The notes under the pieces were generated by a model. The model was not told where the DNA came from, ran no database searches, and was given only the letters and a program-made list of their open reading frames with translations. 11,782 bases of DNA, taken from the NCBI GenBank assembly GCA_023414975.1, contig JAEZMI010000242.1:1-11782 (forward strand), written 5' to 3'. This document shows positions 5,837 through 11,782 of the stretch, piece after piece (within the stretch, counting starts at the first letter, position 1; every line of letters starts with the position of its first letter). Position numbers and translations under genes: made by a program. The DNA comes from Pseudomonadota bacterium. Lineage in GTDB: Bacteria > Pseudomonadota > Alphaproteobacteria > Rhizobiales > Xanthobacteraceae.

Positions 5837-6361
5837 TCAGCCCATGCAGGCATTCTCCTGCGCGCTGTAGCCTGCGGGGCGGGGCGCGCTCTTCGGCGGC
5901 TGGCCGCGCCCGAGCGCGCCATCCGAGCGGGCGCGCAGATAGACGAAGATGGCGTCGAGATAGCACATCACGTTCGGGCTGGTGCCGAAGGCGGGCATGA
6001 CCAGATCCTGGCTCACGCTGACATTCTGCTTGCCGTTGACCACCGTGTCGCGGAAGGCGTCATAGTCCAGCGTCTGCAGCGCATCGACCAGCGAGGGCGC
6101 GAAGGTCGAGCCCAGCCCGTCCGGCCCGTGGCATTGCAGGCAATTGGCGGCGTAGCGGATGTAACCGACCGAGGTGTACCAGTCGACCGTGCCGTCCGGC
6201 TCGATCTTGAAGGTCGGGTTGCCGGCCTTGTCGCTGTATTCGCCGTCGCTGACGCTGGCCGGCGCCGGGTCGCCCGATCCGTCCGCTGCCAGCGGCGCGG
6301 CGAGGGCAAGAAGCAGGGCGGCAGCCGCCCCGAAGGCGGCGCCGGTGCGTGGCGTGGTCAT
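5837..6361 (-). CDS. Four-cysteine c-type cytochrome, methanol-metabolism-related type
   Basis: A 174-residue periplasmic cytochrome c. Residues 1-26 are a Sec signal peptide ending in A-P-L-A-A. The heme-binding motif is C-L-Q-C-H (74-78) and the likely sixth ligand is Met122 (V-M-P-A-F-G). Two further Cys, 133 (N-V-M-C-Y-L-D) and 172 (E-N-A-C-M-G), give the family its four-cysteine pattern and could form a disulfide. The segments D-G-T-V-D-W-Y-T, G-P-D-G-L-G-S-T-F-A-P and F-V-Y-L-R-A-R match the cytochrome family described as methanol-metabolism-related, found with PQQ alcohol dehydrogenases. No such dehydrogenase is in the window, so its electron donor is unknown. GGAGGGAG lies 5 bases before the ATG. 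A hairpin (CCCCGG at 6376-6381 with CCGGGG at 6393-6398) stands just upstream. It may be the last gene of the ligase transcription unit (83-bp gap) or have its own promoter. Confidence 0.85.
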   Translation of the reverse strand: MTTPRTGAAFGAAAALLLALAAPLAADGSGDPAPASVSDGEYSDKAGNPTFKIEPDGTVDWYTSVGYIRYAANCLQCHGPDGLGSTFAPSLVDALQTLDYDAFRDTVVNGKQNVSVSQDLVMPAFGTSPNVMCYLDAIFVYLRARSDGALGRGQPPKSAPRPAGYSAQENACMG

Positions 6362-6444
6362 GTTCGCTCCCTCCGCCCCGGCTTCTTGTCGTCCGGGGAA
6401 AAGCGAGCGTCCCGCCGCGCGGGCGCGCCGTCAAGCGGGGTGGG

Positions 6445-6714
6445 TCAGCGGCCCCGGCTGGCGATGCGCATGATGATCCAGAGCGGGATGACGATCACCG
6501 CGCCGAGCACGAAATAGCGCCAGAGCCGCTCGACCGCCTCGAAGCTGAAGCTGAACATATGCCGCAAGAGGCTTTCCAGGCTGGCGAAGATGTTCATCGG
6601 GTCGAGGCCGAGGGCGGAGAGGATGACCCCCACCACCACGCACAGCAGCACGAGGCGGATCAGCACCCAGACGGGCGAACCGCCCAGCCAGCGCGCGAGC
6701 TGATTTTCGGCCAT
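6445..6714 (-). CDS. DUF6460 small inner-membrane protein
   Basis: An 89-residue protein with two predicted membrane helices: about residues 17-36 (V-L-I-R-L-V-L-L-C-V-V-V-G-V) and 68-84 (F-V-L-G-A-V-I-V-I-P-L-W-I-I). The start G-G-S-P-V-W-V-L-I-R-L and the phrase S-A-L-G-L-D-P, then W-R-Y-F-V-L-G-A-V-I-V-I-P, are typical of DUF6460 in Alphaproteobacteria. Its function is not known. It starts 3 bases after the ligase stop codon and its ribosome-binding site (AAGGAG, 8 bases before ATG) is inside the end of the ligase gene, so it should be translated from the ligase mRNA. Confidence 0.75.
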   Translation of the reverse strand: MAENQLARWLGGSPVWVLIRLVLLCVVVGVILSALGLDPMNIFASLESLLRHMFSFSFEAVERLWRYFVLGAVIVIPLWIIMRIASRGR

Positions 6715-6717
6715 GGT

Positions 6718-8439
6718 CTATGCTCCTTCGGCGGTCGTGGGCGCCTTCCCTAGCACGCCGCCCGGCGCCGCGGGAGCGGGTCGGCGGGGCGCGTGGCCCT
6801 CCTCGCCGATCATCGCCTCCAGCGTCGCCAGCCGGTCGGCCTCGGCGGGGGGCTTGTCCCAGCGCAGGCGGGCGATGCGGGGGAAGCGCATGGCGAGGCC
6901 CGAGCGGTGGCGGGTGGAGCGGGCCAGCCCCTCGAAGGCGACTTCCAGCACCAGCCCCTCGCTGGCGGTGTGCACCACCTCGCGCACCGGGCCGAAGCGA
7001 TTGATGGTGTGGCGGCGCACGAAGCGGTCGATCTCGATGAGTTCGGCGTCGGTGAAGCCGAAATAGGCCTTGCCGACCAGCACCAGCTCGCCCTCGCCGG
7101 AGCGCTCGCCGGTCCACACCCCGAACGTGTAGTCGGAGTAATAGGAGGAGCGTTTGCCGTGGCCGCGCTGGGCGTACATCAGCACGGCATCGACGCTGTG
7201 CGGGTCGCGCTTCCATTTCCACCACGGGCCCTTGGGGCGGCCGGGCAGATAGGGCGTGTCGGCGCGCTTGAGCATCACGCCCTCCACCGCCTCGGCATCC
7301 GCCCCCGCGCCATGCGCGGCCGGGTCGGCGCGGGCGCCGGCCAGCTCCTCCCAGCTTGCGAAGGGCAGGAGGGGCGAGAGGTCGAGCCGTCCCTCGGCGG
7401 AGTGGGCGGCGATCAGCGCGGCGAGCCGCGCGCGGCGCGTCTCGAAGGGCTGCTCGCGCAGATCCTCCCCCGCATCCACCAGCAGGTCATAGGCGCGGAT
7501 ATGGGCGGGAAACTCGGCGATCAGCTTGGTGGATACCACCTTTCGGTTCAGCCGCTGCTGCAGCACGTTGAAGGACTGGACGCGCCCCTCGCGCAGGATC
7601 AGCAATTCGCCGTCCACCGCGCCGTCGAAGGCGAGCGCCCCCGCGAGATCGGGAAAAGCGCCGGAAATATCCTCGCCGGTGCGGCTGTAGAGCCGGGTGA
7701 CATGCTGCCCATCCGGCCCGGCGGCACGCACGGCCTGCACGCGGATGCCGTCCCATTTCCACTCGGCGCGGAAATCGGCGGGGTCGAGCGCGGCGAAATC
7801 GGCTTCCTCGACGGGGTGGGAGAGCATGACCGGGCGGAACGGGGCGGGGTCTTCGGTCTCCGGCTTCTCGCCGTGCCCCTCGGCCCAGGCGAACAGCGCC
7901 TCATAGGGCGGGGCAAGGCCGGGCCAGACCAGCTCGATCTCGTCCGGCGCGCGCGCGCCCAGCGCCGCCACCGCCGTCTTGGCGAGGCGGGCGGAGACGC
8001 CGATGCGCAAGCCCCCGGTGATGAGCTTCAGGAGAGCCCAGCGGCCGGTCTCGTCCAGCCGGTCCAGCAGGCTCGCCAGCACCGCCGGCATTTCCGCCCG
8101 GCCCATATGGGTGAAGGCGTGGACGATGGCGGACAGCGGTGGCGGCTCCGTGTCGTTCAGGCCATGCGGCGCCGGCCACATCAGCGCGACGGTCTCCGAG
8201 AGGTCGCCGACATAATCATAGGACAGCGCGAACAGCACCGGGTCGGTGCGCTCCATGATGAGCTGGCGGATCAGCCCCGGCTTGGCGTTGCGGAAGGACA
8301 GGGCGCCGGTCAGCGCGGCCAGCGCCCATCCGCGCTCGGGGTCCGGCGTGTGGCGGAAATAATCCGCGATGAGCCGGATCTTGCCGTTGCGGCGCGGCTC
8401 ATAGGCGAGGCGGTCGAGAAGCGCGGCGAAGCGATTCAT
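6718..8439 (-). CDS. ATP-dependent DNA ligase, cisplatin-damage-response type
   Basis: A 573-residue bacterial ATP-dependent DNA ligase. Residues 1-200 are the N-terminal DNA-binding domain. The nucleotidyltransferase core follows with motif I E-W-K-W-D-G-I-R-V (226-234; Lys228 is adenylated), motif III around D-G-E-L-L-I-L, motif IV E-G-V-M-L-K and motif V W-W-K-W-K-R-D; the OB domain completes the C-terminus (V-Y- and F-G-V-W-T-G-like strands, then L-R-W-D-K-P). The enzyme seals nicks using ATP in the cytoplasm. This subfamily forms a conserved cluster with a nuclease of the MBL fold, a DEXH helicase and an endonuclease of the PdeM type, and is linked to DNA-damage (cisplatin) tolerance. 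The ATG at 8439 overlaps the exonuclease stop (ATGA); a much longer open frame to 8757 is antisense-like coding overlap with the exonuclease gene and is not used. Confidence 0.95.
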   Translation of the reverse strand: MNRFAALLDRLAYEPRRNGKIRLIADYFRHTPDPERGWALAALTGALSFRNAKPGLIRQLIMERTDPVLFALSYDYVGDLSETVALMWPAPHGLNDTEPPPLSAIVHAFTHMGRAEMPAVLASLLDRLDETGRWALLKLITGGLRIGVSARLAKTAVAALGARAPDEIELVWPGLAPPYEALFAWAEGHGEKPETEDPAPFRPVMLSHPVEEADFAALDPADFRAEWKWDGIRVQAVRAAGPDGQHVTRLYSRTGEDISGAFPDLAGALAFDGAVDGELLILREGRVQSFNVLQQRLNRKVVSTKLIAEFPAHIRAYDLLVDAGEDLREQPFETRRARLAALIAAHSAEGRLDLSPLLPFASWEELAGARADPAAHGAGADAEAVEGVMLKRADTPYLPGRPKGPWWKWKRDPHSVDAVLMYAQRGHGKRSSYYSDYTFGVWTGERSGEGELVLVGKAYFGFTDAELIEIDRFVRRHTINRFGPVREVVHTASEGLVLEVAFEGLARSTRHRSGLAMRFPRIARLRWDKPPAEADRLATLEAMIGEEGHAPRRPAPAAPGGVLGKAPTTAEGA

Positions 8440-9491
8440 GCCGGCATCTCCCCGGCCGGAGCCTCGGCGCCGGCGGGCGCGGTGTTCTCCGCCTCTTCCT
8501 CGCCATAGCCGACCATATGCAGCGGGCGGGCGCGAAGGCCCGCCAGCCCGGCCCAATGCACCAGCGCGTCCTCCTGCCCATGCGTGACCCAGAGTTCCTC
8601 GCAGCCCGTGGCGAGGATGGCGGCCTGAAGGTCGTCCCAATCGGCGTGATCGGAGATGATGAGCGGCAGTTCGACGCCGTTCTGCCGGGCGCGCGCGCGG
8701 ATGCGCATCCAGCCCGACGCGAAGGCGGTGACGGGATCGGGAAAGCGCCGCGACCACACATCGGTGAGCGAGCTCGGCGGGCAGAGCACGACGGCGCCGG
8801 CGAGTTCCGCCCCCTTCAGCCCGCGCGCGGGGGCGACCTCGCCGAGGTCGATGCCTTCCGCCTGATAATAGGCGGTGAGCTTCTCCATCGCCCCATGCAG
8901 CAGGATCGGCCGCTCATGCCCGGCCGCGCGCAAGAGCGCCATGACGCGCTGCGCCTTGCCGAGCGCGTAGGCGCCGACCAGATGCGCCCGCTCGGGAAAC
9001 AGCGCGAGCGATTGCATGAGCTTGGCGATCTCGTCCGCCGGCTCGGGATGGCGGAATACCGGCAGACCGAAGGTCGCCTCCGAGATGAAGACATGGCAGC
9101 GCACCGGCGCGAAGGGCAGGGCGGTCGGGTCGGCGCCGGGCTTGTAGTCGCCGGAAGCGACGATGCGGCAGCCGTCCTTTTCGAGGAGGATTTGGGCTGA
9201 GCCCAGAATGTGCCCGGCCGGAAAGAAGGTGATGCTGACGCCGTTGACGGTGACGCTGTCGCCATAGGCGGCGGCCTGGGTGGTGCCCGCGAAAGCCTCG
9301 CCGTAGCGGATGGCCATGATGTCCAGCGTTTGGCGCGTCGCCAGCACGGCGCCGTGGCCGGCGCGGGCATGGTCGGAATGGCCATGGGTGATCAGCGCCC
9401 GCGCGACCGGGCGCGTCGGATCGATGAAGAAATCGCCCGCCGGCGAGTAGAGGCCTTGGGGCGTGGAGTGCAGAAGCTCTTCCGGGCGCAT
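8436..9491 (-). CDS. Ligase-associated DNA exonuclease (MBL fold)
   Basis: A 351-residue metallo-beta-lactamase/beta-CASP-type nuclease. Metal-binding motifs are H-G-H-S-D-H (36-41), G-H-I-L-G-S-A (93-99) and S-G-D-Y (113-116). A beta-CASP-like insert follows, and a late S-D-H-A-D-W-D segment plus T-H-G-Q-E-D finish the metal-site region. Relatives (SNM1/YSH1-like) trim DNA ends in repair. The start ATG at 9491 fits homologues, which begin with M-R-P-x-x-L-L and reach the H-G-H-x-D-H at about residue 36. There is no Shine-Dalgarno sequence; a TATATA lies about 10 bases upstream, so the mRNA may be leaderless. The last 20 residues are an Ala/Glu/Pro-rich tail. It is translationally coupled with the ligase gene (4-base overlap). 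Confidence 0.92.
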   Translation of the reverse strand: MRPEELLHSTPQGLYSPAGDFFIDPTRPVARALITHGHSDHARAGHGAVLATRQTLDIMAIRYGEAFAGTTQAAAYGDSVTVNGVSITFFPAGHILGSAQILLEKDGCRIVASGDYKPGADPTALPFAPVRCHVFISEATFGLPVFRHPEPADEIAKLMQSLALFPERAHLVGAYALGKAQRVMALLRAAGHERPILLHGAMEKLTAYYQAEGIDLGEVAPARGLKGAELAGAVVLCPPSSLTDVWSRRFPDPVTAFASGWMRIRARARQNGVELPLIISDHADWDDLQAAILATGCEELWVTHGQEDALVHWAGLAGLRARPLHMVGYGEEEAENTAPAGAEAPAGEMPA

Positions 9492-9506
9492 CGTCGACGA
9501 TATATA
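9490..9506. promoter_or_regulatory. Divergent promoter core with a 12-bp palindrome at the exonuclease start
   Basis: The 59-bp gap between the exonuclease and methyltransferase genes holds a perfect palindrome, ATCGTCGACGAT (9490-9501), that overlaps the exonuclease start codon, followed at once by TATATA (9501-9506). On the minus strand the TATATA is in the right place for a -10 box giving a transcript that begins at or within a few bases of the ATG. I see no good -35. The palindrome could be a regulator site covering both promoters; this is inference from position. Confidence 0.35.
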
Positions 9507-9550
9507 GGGCGGCGCCGCGACTTTCCGCGAGCCTCCCGAAAGAACCTCTC

Positions 9551-10525
9551 ATGAGCGCCGCGCGGCTGATCCTCTCGTCGGGTGATCCCCTGGTCGACCG
9601 CCGGATGGACTGGGCGCGCGCCCTGCTGGCCGAGGGCAACCCGGCCGACGCGGCCGCGCTGCTCGACGAGGCGGTGGAACGCGCCGGCCACTACGCGCCG
9701 GGCTGGTTCCTGCTGGGCGAGGCGCGGGAGGCGATGGGCGAACCGGCGGCGGCCCGCGCCGCCTATGAGCGCGCGCTGGAACTCGACCCGGCGGACAGGC
9801 TGGGCGCTGGCCTCCACGTCGTGCGCCTGGGCGGCAGGCTCCCCGAAGGGGCAGGGGCGGGGGGCAGGGCGGGTTTTGGCGGCACAAGCTTCGGCATGAG
9901 CGAAGCCTATGTGCGCACGCTGTTCGACCAGTATGCCGACCGCTTCGACGCCGCGCTGGCCCGGCTCGGCTATCGCGGGCCGGAACTGATCGACGCGGCG
10001 CTGGCGGATGCCTGCGCGGCGCTCGCCCGGCCCTACGCCTTCGGGCGCGGGCTGGATCTCGGCTGCGGCACCGGGCTGGTGGCGGCGCGCCTTGCCGATC
10101 ATGTCGGCGCGCTGGAAGGCGTCGATCTCTCGCCCAACATGATCGCGCTGGCGCAGCGCCGCGGCGTCTATGAGCGGGCGGTGGCGGGCGAGATGGTCGC
10201 CTTTCTCAAGGAACGCCCGGCGGAGGACGTGGACCTCGTCTTCGCCGGCGACGCCTTCTGCTATCTCGATGATCTCGGCCCCATCCTCACGGAAAGCGCC
10301 CGCGTGCTGGAGCCCGGCGGGCTGCTGGCCTTCACCGTGGAGACGCATGAGGGGGCGGGCATCCTCCTGCGCGACACGCTGCGCTTTGCGCACGCGCAGA
10401 CCTATGTGGTCGCGGCGCTCGATGCGGCCGGTCTCGCGCTCGTTTCCTGCACCGCCCGGTCGACCCGCACGGAGAAGGAACAGCCGGTCCCGGGCCTGGT
10501 GGTGGTGGCGGTGAAAGCCGTCTAA
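9551..10525 (+). CDS. TPR-containing SAM-dependent methyltransferase (COG4976-like)
   Basis: A 324-residue predicted methyltransferase. Residues 15-85 form two TPR-like helix pairs (A-R-A-L-L-A-E-G-N-P-A-D-A-A-A-L-L, then A-A-R-A-A-Y-E-R-A-L-E-L-D-P at 67-80). After a Gly/Ala-rich linker (94-113) comes Y-V-R-T-L-F-D-Q-Y-A-D-R-F-D (120-133), a signature of this group, then the SAM-binding motif G-L-D-L-G-C-G-T-G-L (167-176), a V-D-L-S-P-N-M strand end and an F-A-G-D-A-F-C-Y segment. The C-terminus completes a Rossmann-type fold. The substrate is unknown; the TPR part suggests a protein partner. It is divergent from the exonuclease gene with a 59-bp gap and is followed, after palindromic repeats, by the helicase gene on the same strand. 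The Shine-Dalgarno sequence is weak (AGAA). It begins inside a near-SOS-box sequence (see findings). Confidence 0.88.
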   Translation: MSAARLILSSGDPLVDRRMDWARALLAEGNPADAAALLDEAVERAGHYAPGWFLLGEAREAMGEPAAARAAYERALELDPADRLGAGLHVVRLGGRLPEGAGAGGRAGFGGTSFGMSEAYVRTLFDQYADRFDAALARLGYRGPELIDAALADACAALARPYAFGRGLDLGCGTGLVAARLADHVGALEGVDLSPNMIALAQRRGVYERAVAGEMVAFLKERPAEDVDLVFAGDAFCYLDDLGPILTESARVLEPGGLLAFTVETHEGAGILLRDTLRFAHAQTYVVAALDAAGLALVSCTARSTRTEKEQPVPGLVVVAVKAV

Positions 10526-10526
10526 T

Positions 10527-10632
10527 CGTCATCCCGGCCGGAGGCGGAGCCGGAGAGCCGGGATCGCGTGCCGAAAGCGCTCATGATCGGACAACGATCC
10601 CGGATATTGCCTGCGGCAATTCCGGGATGACG
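10527..10632. repeat. Palindromic intergenic repeat element A
   Basis: An element of 106 bases bounded by a perfect 11-bp inverted repeat, CGTCATCCCGG (10527-10537) and CCGGGATGACG (10622-10632). Inside are a second inverted pair, CCGGGATCG (10558-10566) with CGATCCCGG (10595-10603), and a small hairpin ATTGCC-TGC-GGCAAT (10606-10620). It starts 1 base after the methyltransferase stop codon. CGTCATCCCGG ends are typical of REP-like dispersed elements of Hyphomicrobiales. The RNA would fold into a branched stem and may shape 3' ends. Confidence 0.75.
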
Positions 10633-10649
10633 CTTTCAATCGAAGCAGA

Positions 10650-10739
10650 GTCATGGCCGGGCTTGTCCCGGTCCTCCACGTCTTGTGTTCCCCGAGCGCC
10701 TAGGAAGTCGTGGATGCCCGGGCCAAGCCCGGCCATGAC
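10650..10739. repeat. Palindromic intergenic repeat element B
   Basis: A 90-base element with a perfect 16-bp inverted repeat, GTCATGGCCGGGCTTG (10650-10665) and CAAGCCCGGCCATGAC (10724-10739). Pairing continues inward with small mismatches (TCCACG at 10675-10680 with CGTGGA at 10709-10714). The ends share GTCAT with element A but the rest differs, so these are two types side by side. Sequences with the GTCATGGCCGGGCTTG end recur widely in Hyphomicrobiales genomes as far as I remember. With element A it fills most of the 283-bp gap before the helicase gene; the remaining bases to 10808 show no gene. Confidence 0.78.
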
Positions 10740-10808
10740 GTGGCGAGGCGGTGTGGCCCTTGCCTCCCCACCCCTCGCAATTCCCTCCCGGCGCATTAGC
10801 TTTGCGCG

Positions 10809-11782
10809 GTGTCCTCCAGCGATTCCGATCCCGACGATCTCCTGCCCGAGAGTTTCCGCCGCTGGTTCGCCGGGCGGGGCTGGGCGCCGCGCGCGCACCA
10901 GATGGAACTGCTGGAGAGGGCCCGCGACGGCCGCTCCACCCTGCTGATCGCCCCCACCGGCGCGGGGAAGACGCTGGCTGGCTTCCTGCCCACGCTGGTC
11001 GAGCTGTCGCAGCGCCCCGCCGCGCGCAACAGCGTGCGCCCGCCCGGCATCCACACGCTCTATATCTCCCCGCTCAAGGCGCTGGCGGTGGATGTGGCGC
11101 GCAATCTGGAGCGCCCAGCGGAAGAGATGCGCCTGCCGATCCGCATCGAAGCGCGCACCGGCGACACGCCGGCCACCCGACGCCAGCGCCAGCGCCGCGA
11201 CCCGCCGGACATATTGCTGACCACGCCCGAGCAGATCGCCCTGCTGCTCGCCTCGGCCGACGCCGAACCGCTGTTCGGCGACCTCCGGCGCATCGTGCTG
11301 GACGAACTCCATGCCCTTGCCGGCTCCAAGCGCGGGGACCTGCTGAGCCTCGGCCTCGCGCGGCTGCGCGCGCTCGCTCCGCAGGCGCAGACGGTGGGGC
11401 TGTCGGCCACCGTGGCGGACCCCGATACGCTGCGGCGCTGGCTGGTGCCGCAGACCGGCGGTCACGCCATGGGCGACATGGTGGTGGCGGAAGCGGGCGC
11501 CGCCCCTAGCCTCTCCATGCTGGAGAGCGCGGCCCATGTGCCCTGGGCCGGCCACACCGCCCGCCACGCGCTGAAGGAGATCTACCGGCTGATCGCCGCC
11601 AACACGACGACCCTGGTCTTCGTGAATACCCGCATGCAGGCGGAGCTGCTGTTCCAGGAGCTCTGGCGCATCAACGACGACAATCTCCCCATCGCGCTGC
11701 ACCATGGTTCGCTCGACGCCACCCAGCGCCGCAAAGTGGAAGCCGCCATGGCCGAGGGCCGGCTGCGGGCCGTGGTCGCAAC
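10809..11782 (+). CDS. Ligase-associated DEXH-box helicase (Lhr-like), N-terminal part
   Basis: The open frame runs off the window after 324 codons. It is a superfamily 2 helicase: Walker A A-P-T-G-A-G-K-T (48-55), motif Ia Y-I-S-P-L-K-A-L (85-92), T-T-P-E-Q (138-142), motif II D-E-L-H (165-168), motif III S-A-T (199-201), and the start of the second RecA domain with L-V-F-V-N-T-R and H-H-G-S-L. The order and the phrase R-R-D-P-P-D-I-L-L-T-T-P-E-Q match the Lhr-like helicases found with the cisplatin-response ligase. It unwinds DNA (or RNA-DNA) using ATP. The start is GTG at 10809; an in-frame TAG at 10797 leaves no earlier start, and no Shine-Dalgarno sequence is visible. The associated PdeM endonuclease gene, if present, should be just downstream of the window. 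Confidence 0.93.
   Translation, partial: MSSSDSDPDDLLPESFRRWFAGRGWAPRAHQMELLERARDGRSTLLIAPTGAGKTLAGFLPTLVELSQRPAARNSVRPPGIHTLYISPLKALAVDVARNLERPAEEMRLPIRIEARTGDTPATRRQRQRRDPPDILLTTPEQIALLLASADAEPLFGDLRRIVLDELHALAGSKRGDLLSLGLARLRALAPQAQTVGLSATVADPDTLRRWLVPQTGGHAMGDMVVAEAGAAPSLSMLESAAHVPWAGHTARHALKEIYRLIAANTTTLVFVNTRMQAELLFQELWRINDDNLPIALHHGSLDATQRRKVEAAMAEGRLRAVVA

Noticed and set aside
4276..5922. A 548-codon open frame on the minus strand opposite DUF952 and pyrD
   Set aside because: It is antisense to well-identified genes, very rich in Arg/Ala/Gly, has no recognisable domain, and is explained by high GC content suppressing stop codons.
6793..8508. A 571-codon open frame on the plus strand opposite the DNA ligase gene
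   Set aside because: The ligase on the other strand has all catalytic motifs; the plus-strand frame is low-complexity and non-homologous.
8440..8757. An N-terminal extension of the DNA ligase, giving 679 residues
   Set aside because: It overlaps the exonuclease gene in another frame and is Arg/Gly-rich; the ATG at 8439 has the 4-base overlap usual in operons and fits the known start of the family.
9392..10393. A 333-codon minus-strand open frame opposite the methyltransferase gene
   Set aside because: No domain is seen in it, while the plus-strand frame has a clear SAM-binding motif and TPR units.
10581..11705. A 374-codon open frame on the minus strand opposite the helicase gene and the palindromic repeats
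   Set aside because: The plus-strand helicase has all its motifs in order; the minus frame crosses the repeat elements and has the composition of a GC-driven shadow.

Overview
The window is about 11.8 kb of high-GC, densely coding DNA. It looks like an ordinary chromosomal stretch of an alphaproteobacterium, probably of the Hyphomicrobiales. A family such as Xanthobacteraceae is possible, but that is only an impression. Supporting signs are the ATP-dependent 'cisplatin-response' ligase cluster, the small DUF6460 membrane protein, the DUF952-pyrD pair and a four-cysteine cytochrome c known mainly from methylotrophic members of this group. I see no rRNA, tRNA, insertion sequence, integrase or CRISPR array.

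Layout. Positions 1-600 hold the 3' end of a methionyl-tRNA formyltransferase gene, overlapped by a GNAT acetyltransferase gene. Positions 631-2060 hold a divergent pair: a QOR2-type NmrA-fold oxidoreductase and an HxlR-family regulator, with a near-perfect palindrome between them. Positions 2076-3199 hold a 1-Cys (Prx6-type) peroxiredoxin and, divergent from it, a short glycine-zipper lipoprotein closed by a strong bidirectional terminator. Positions 3295-4314 hold an XRE/S24 (LexA/CI-like) regulator and a divergent small orphan protein. Positions 4378-5817 hold DUF952 and class 2 dihydroorotate dehydrogenase (pyrD), almost certainly co-transcribed. Position 5837 to 9491 on the minus strand is a run of four genes. 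Read in transcription order they are an MBL-fold ligase-associated exonuclease, an ATP-dependent DNA ligase, a DUF6460 membrane protein and the four-cysteine cytochrome c. From 9551 on the plus strand come a TPR-methyltransferase, two palindromic intergenic repeat elements, and the 5' part of the ligase-associated DEXH helicase, which runs off the window.

How the genes work together. The clearest functional unit is the DNA-repair set of exonuclease, ligase and helicase. It is normally found as one cluster with a PdeM endonuclease. Here it is split into two divergent arms, with a methyltransferase gene and palindromic repeats between them. The redox genes (oxidoreductase, HxlR regulator with an N-terminal Cys, peroxiredoxin) form a second theme of electrophile and peroxide stress. 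The other genes are housekeeping or stand alone. I do not see a wholly new system. The points that most deserve a second look are the split repair cluster with its unusual 59-bp divergent promoter region, the palindromic repeat pair at 10527-10739, the regulator/orphan pair at 3295-4314, and the tandem 14-bp repeat before the terminator at 3213-3253.
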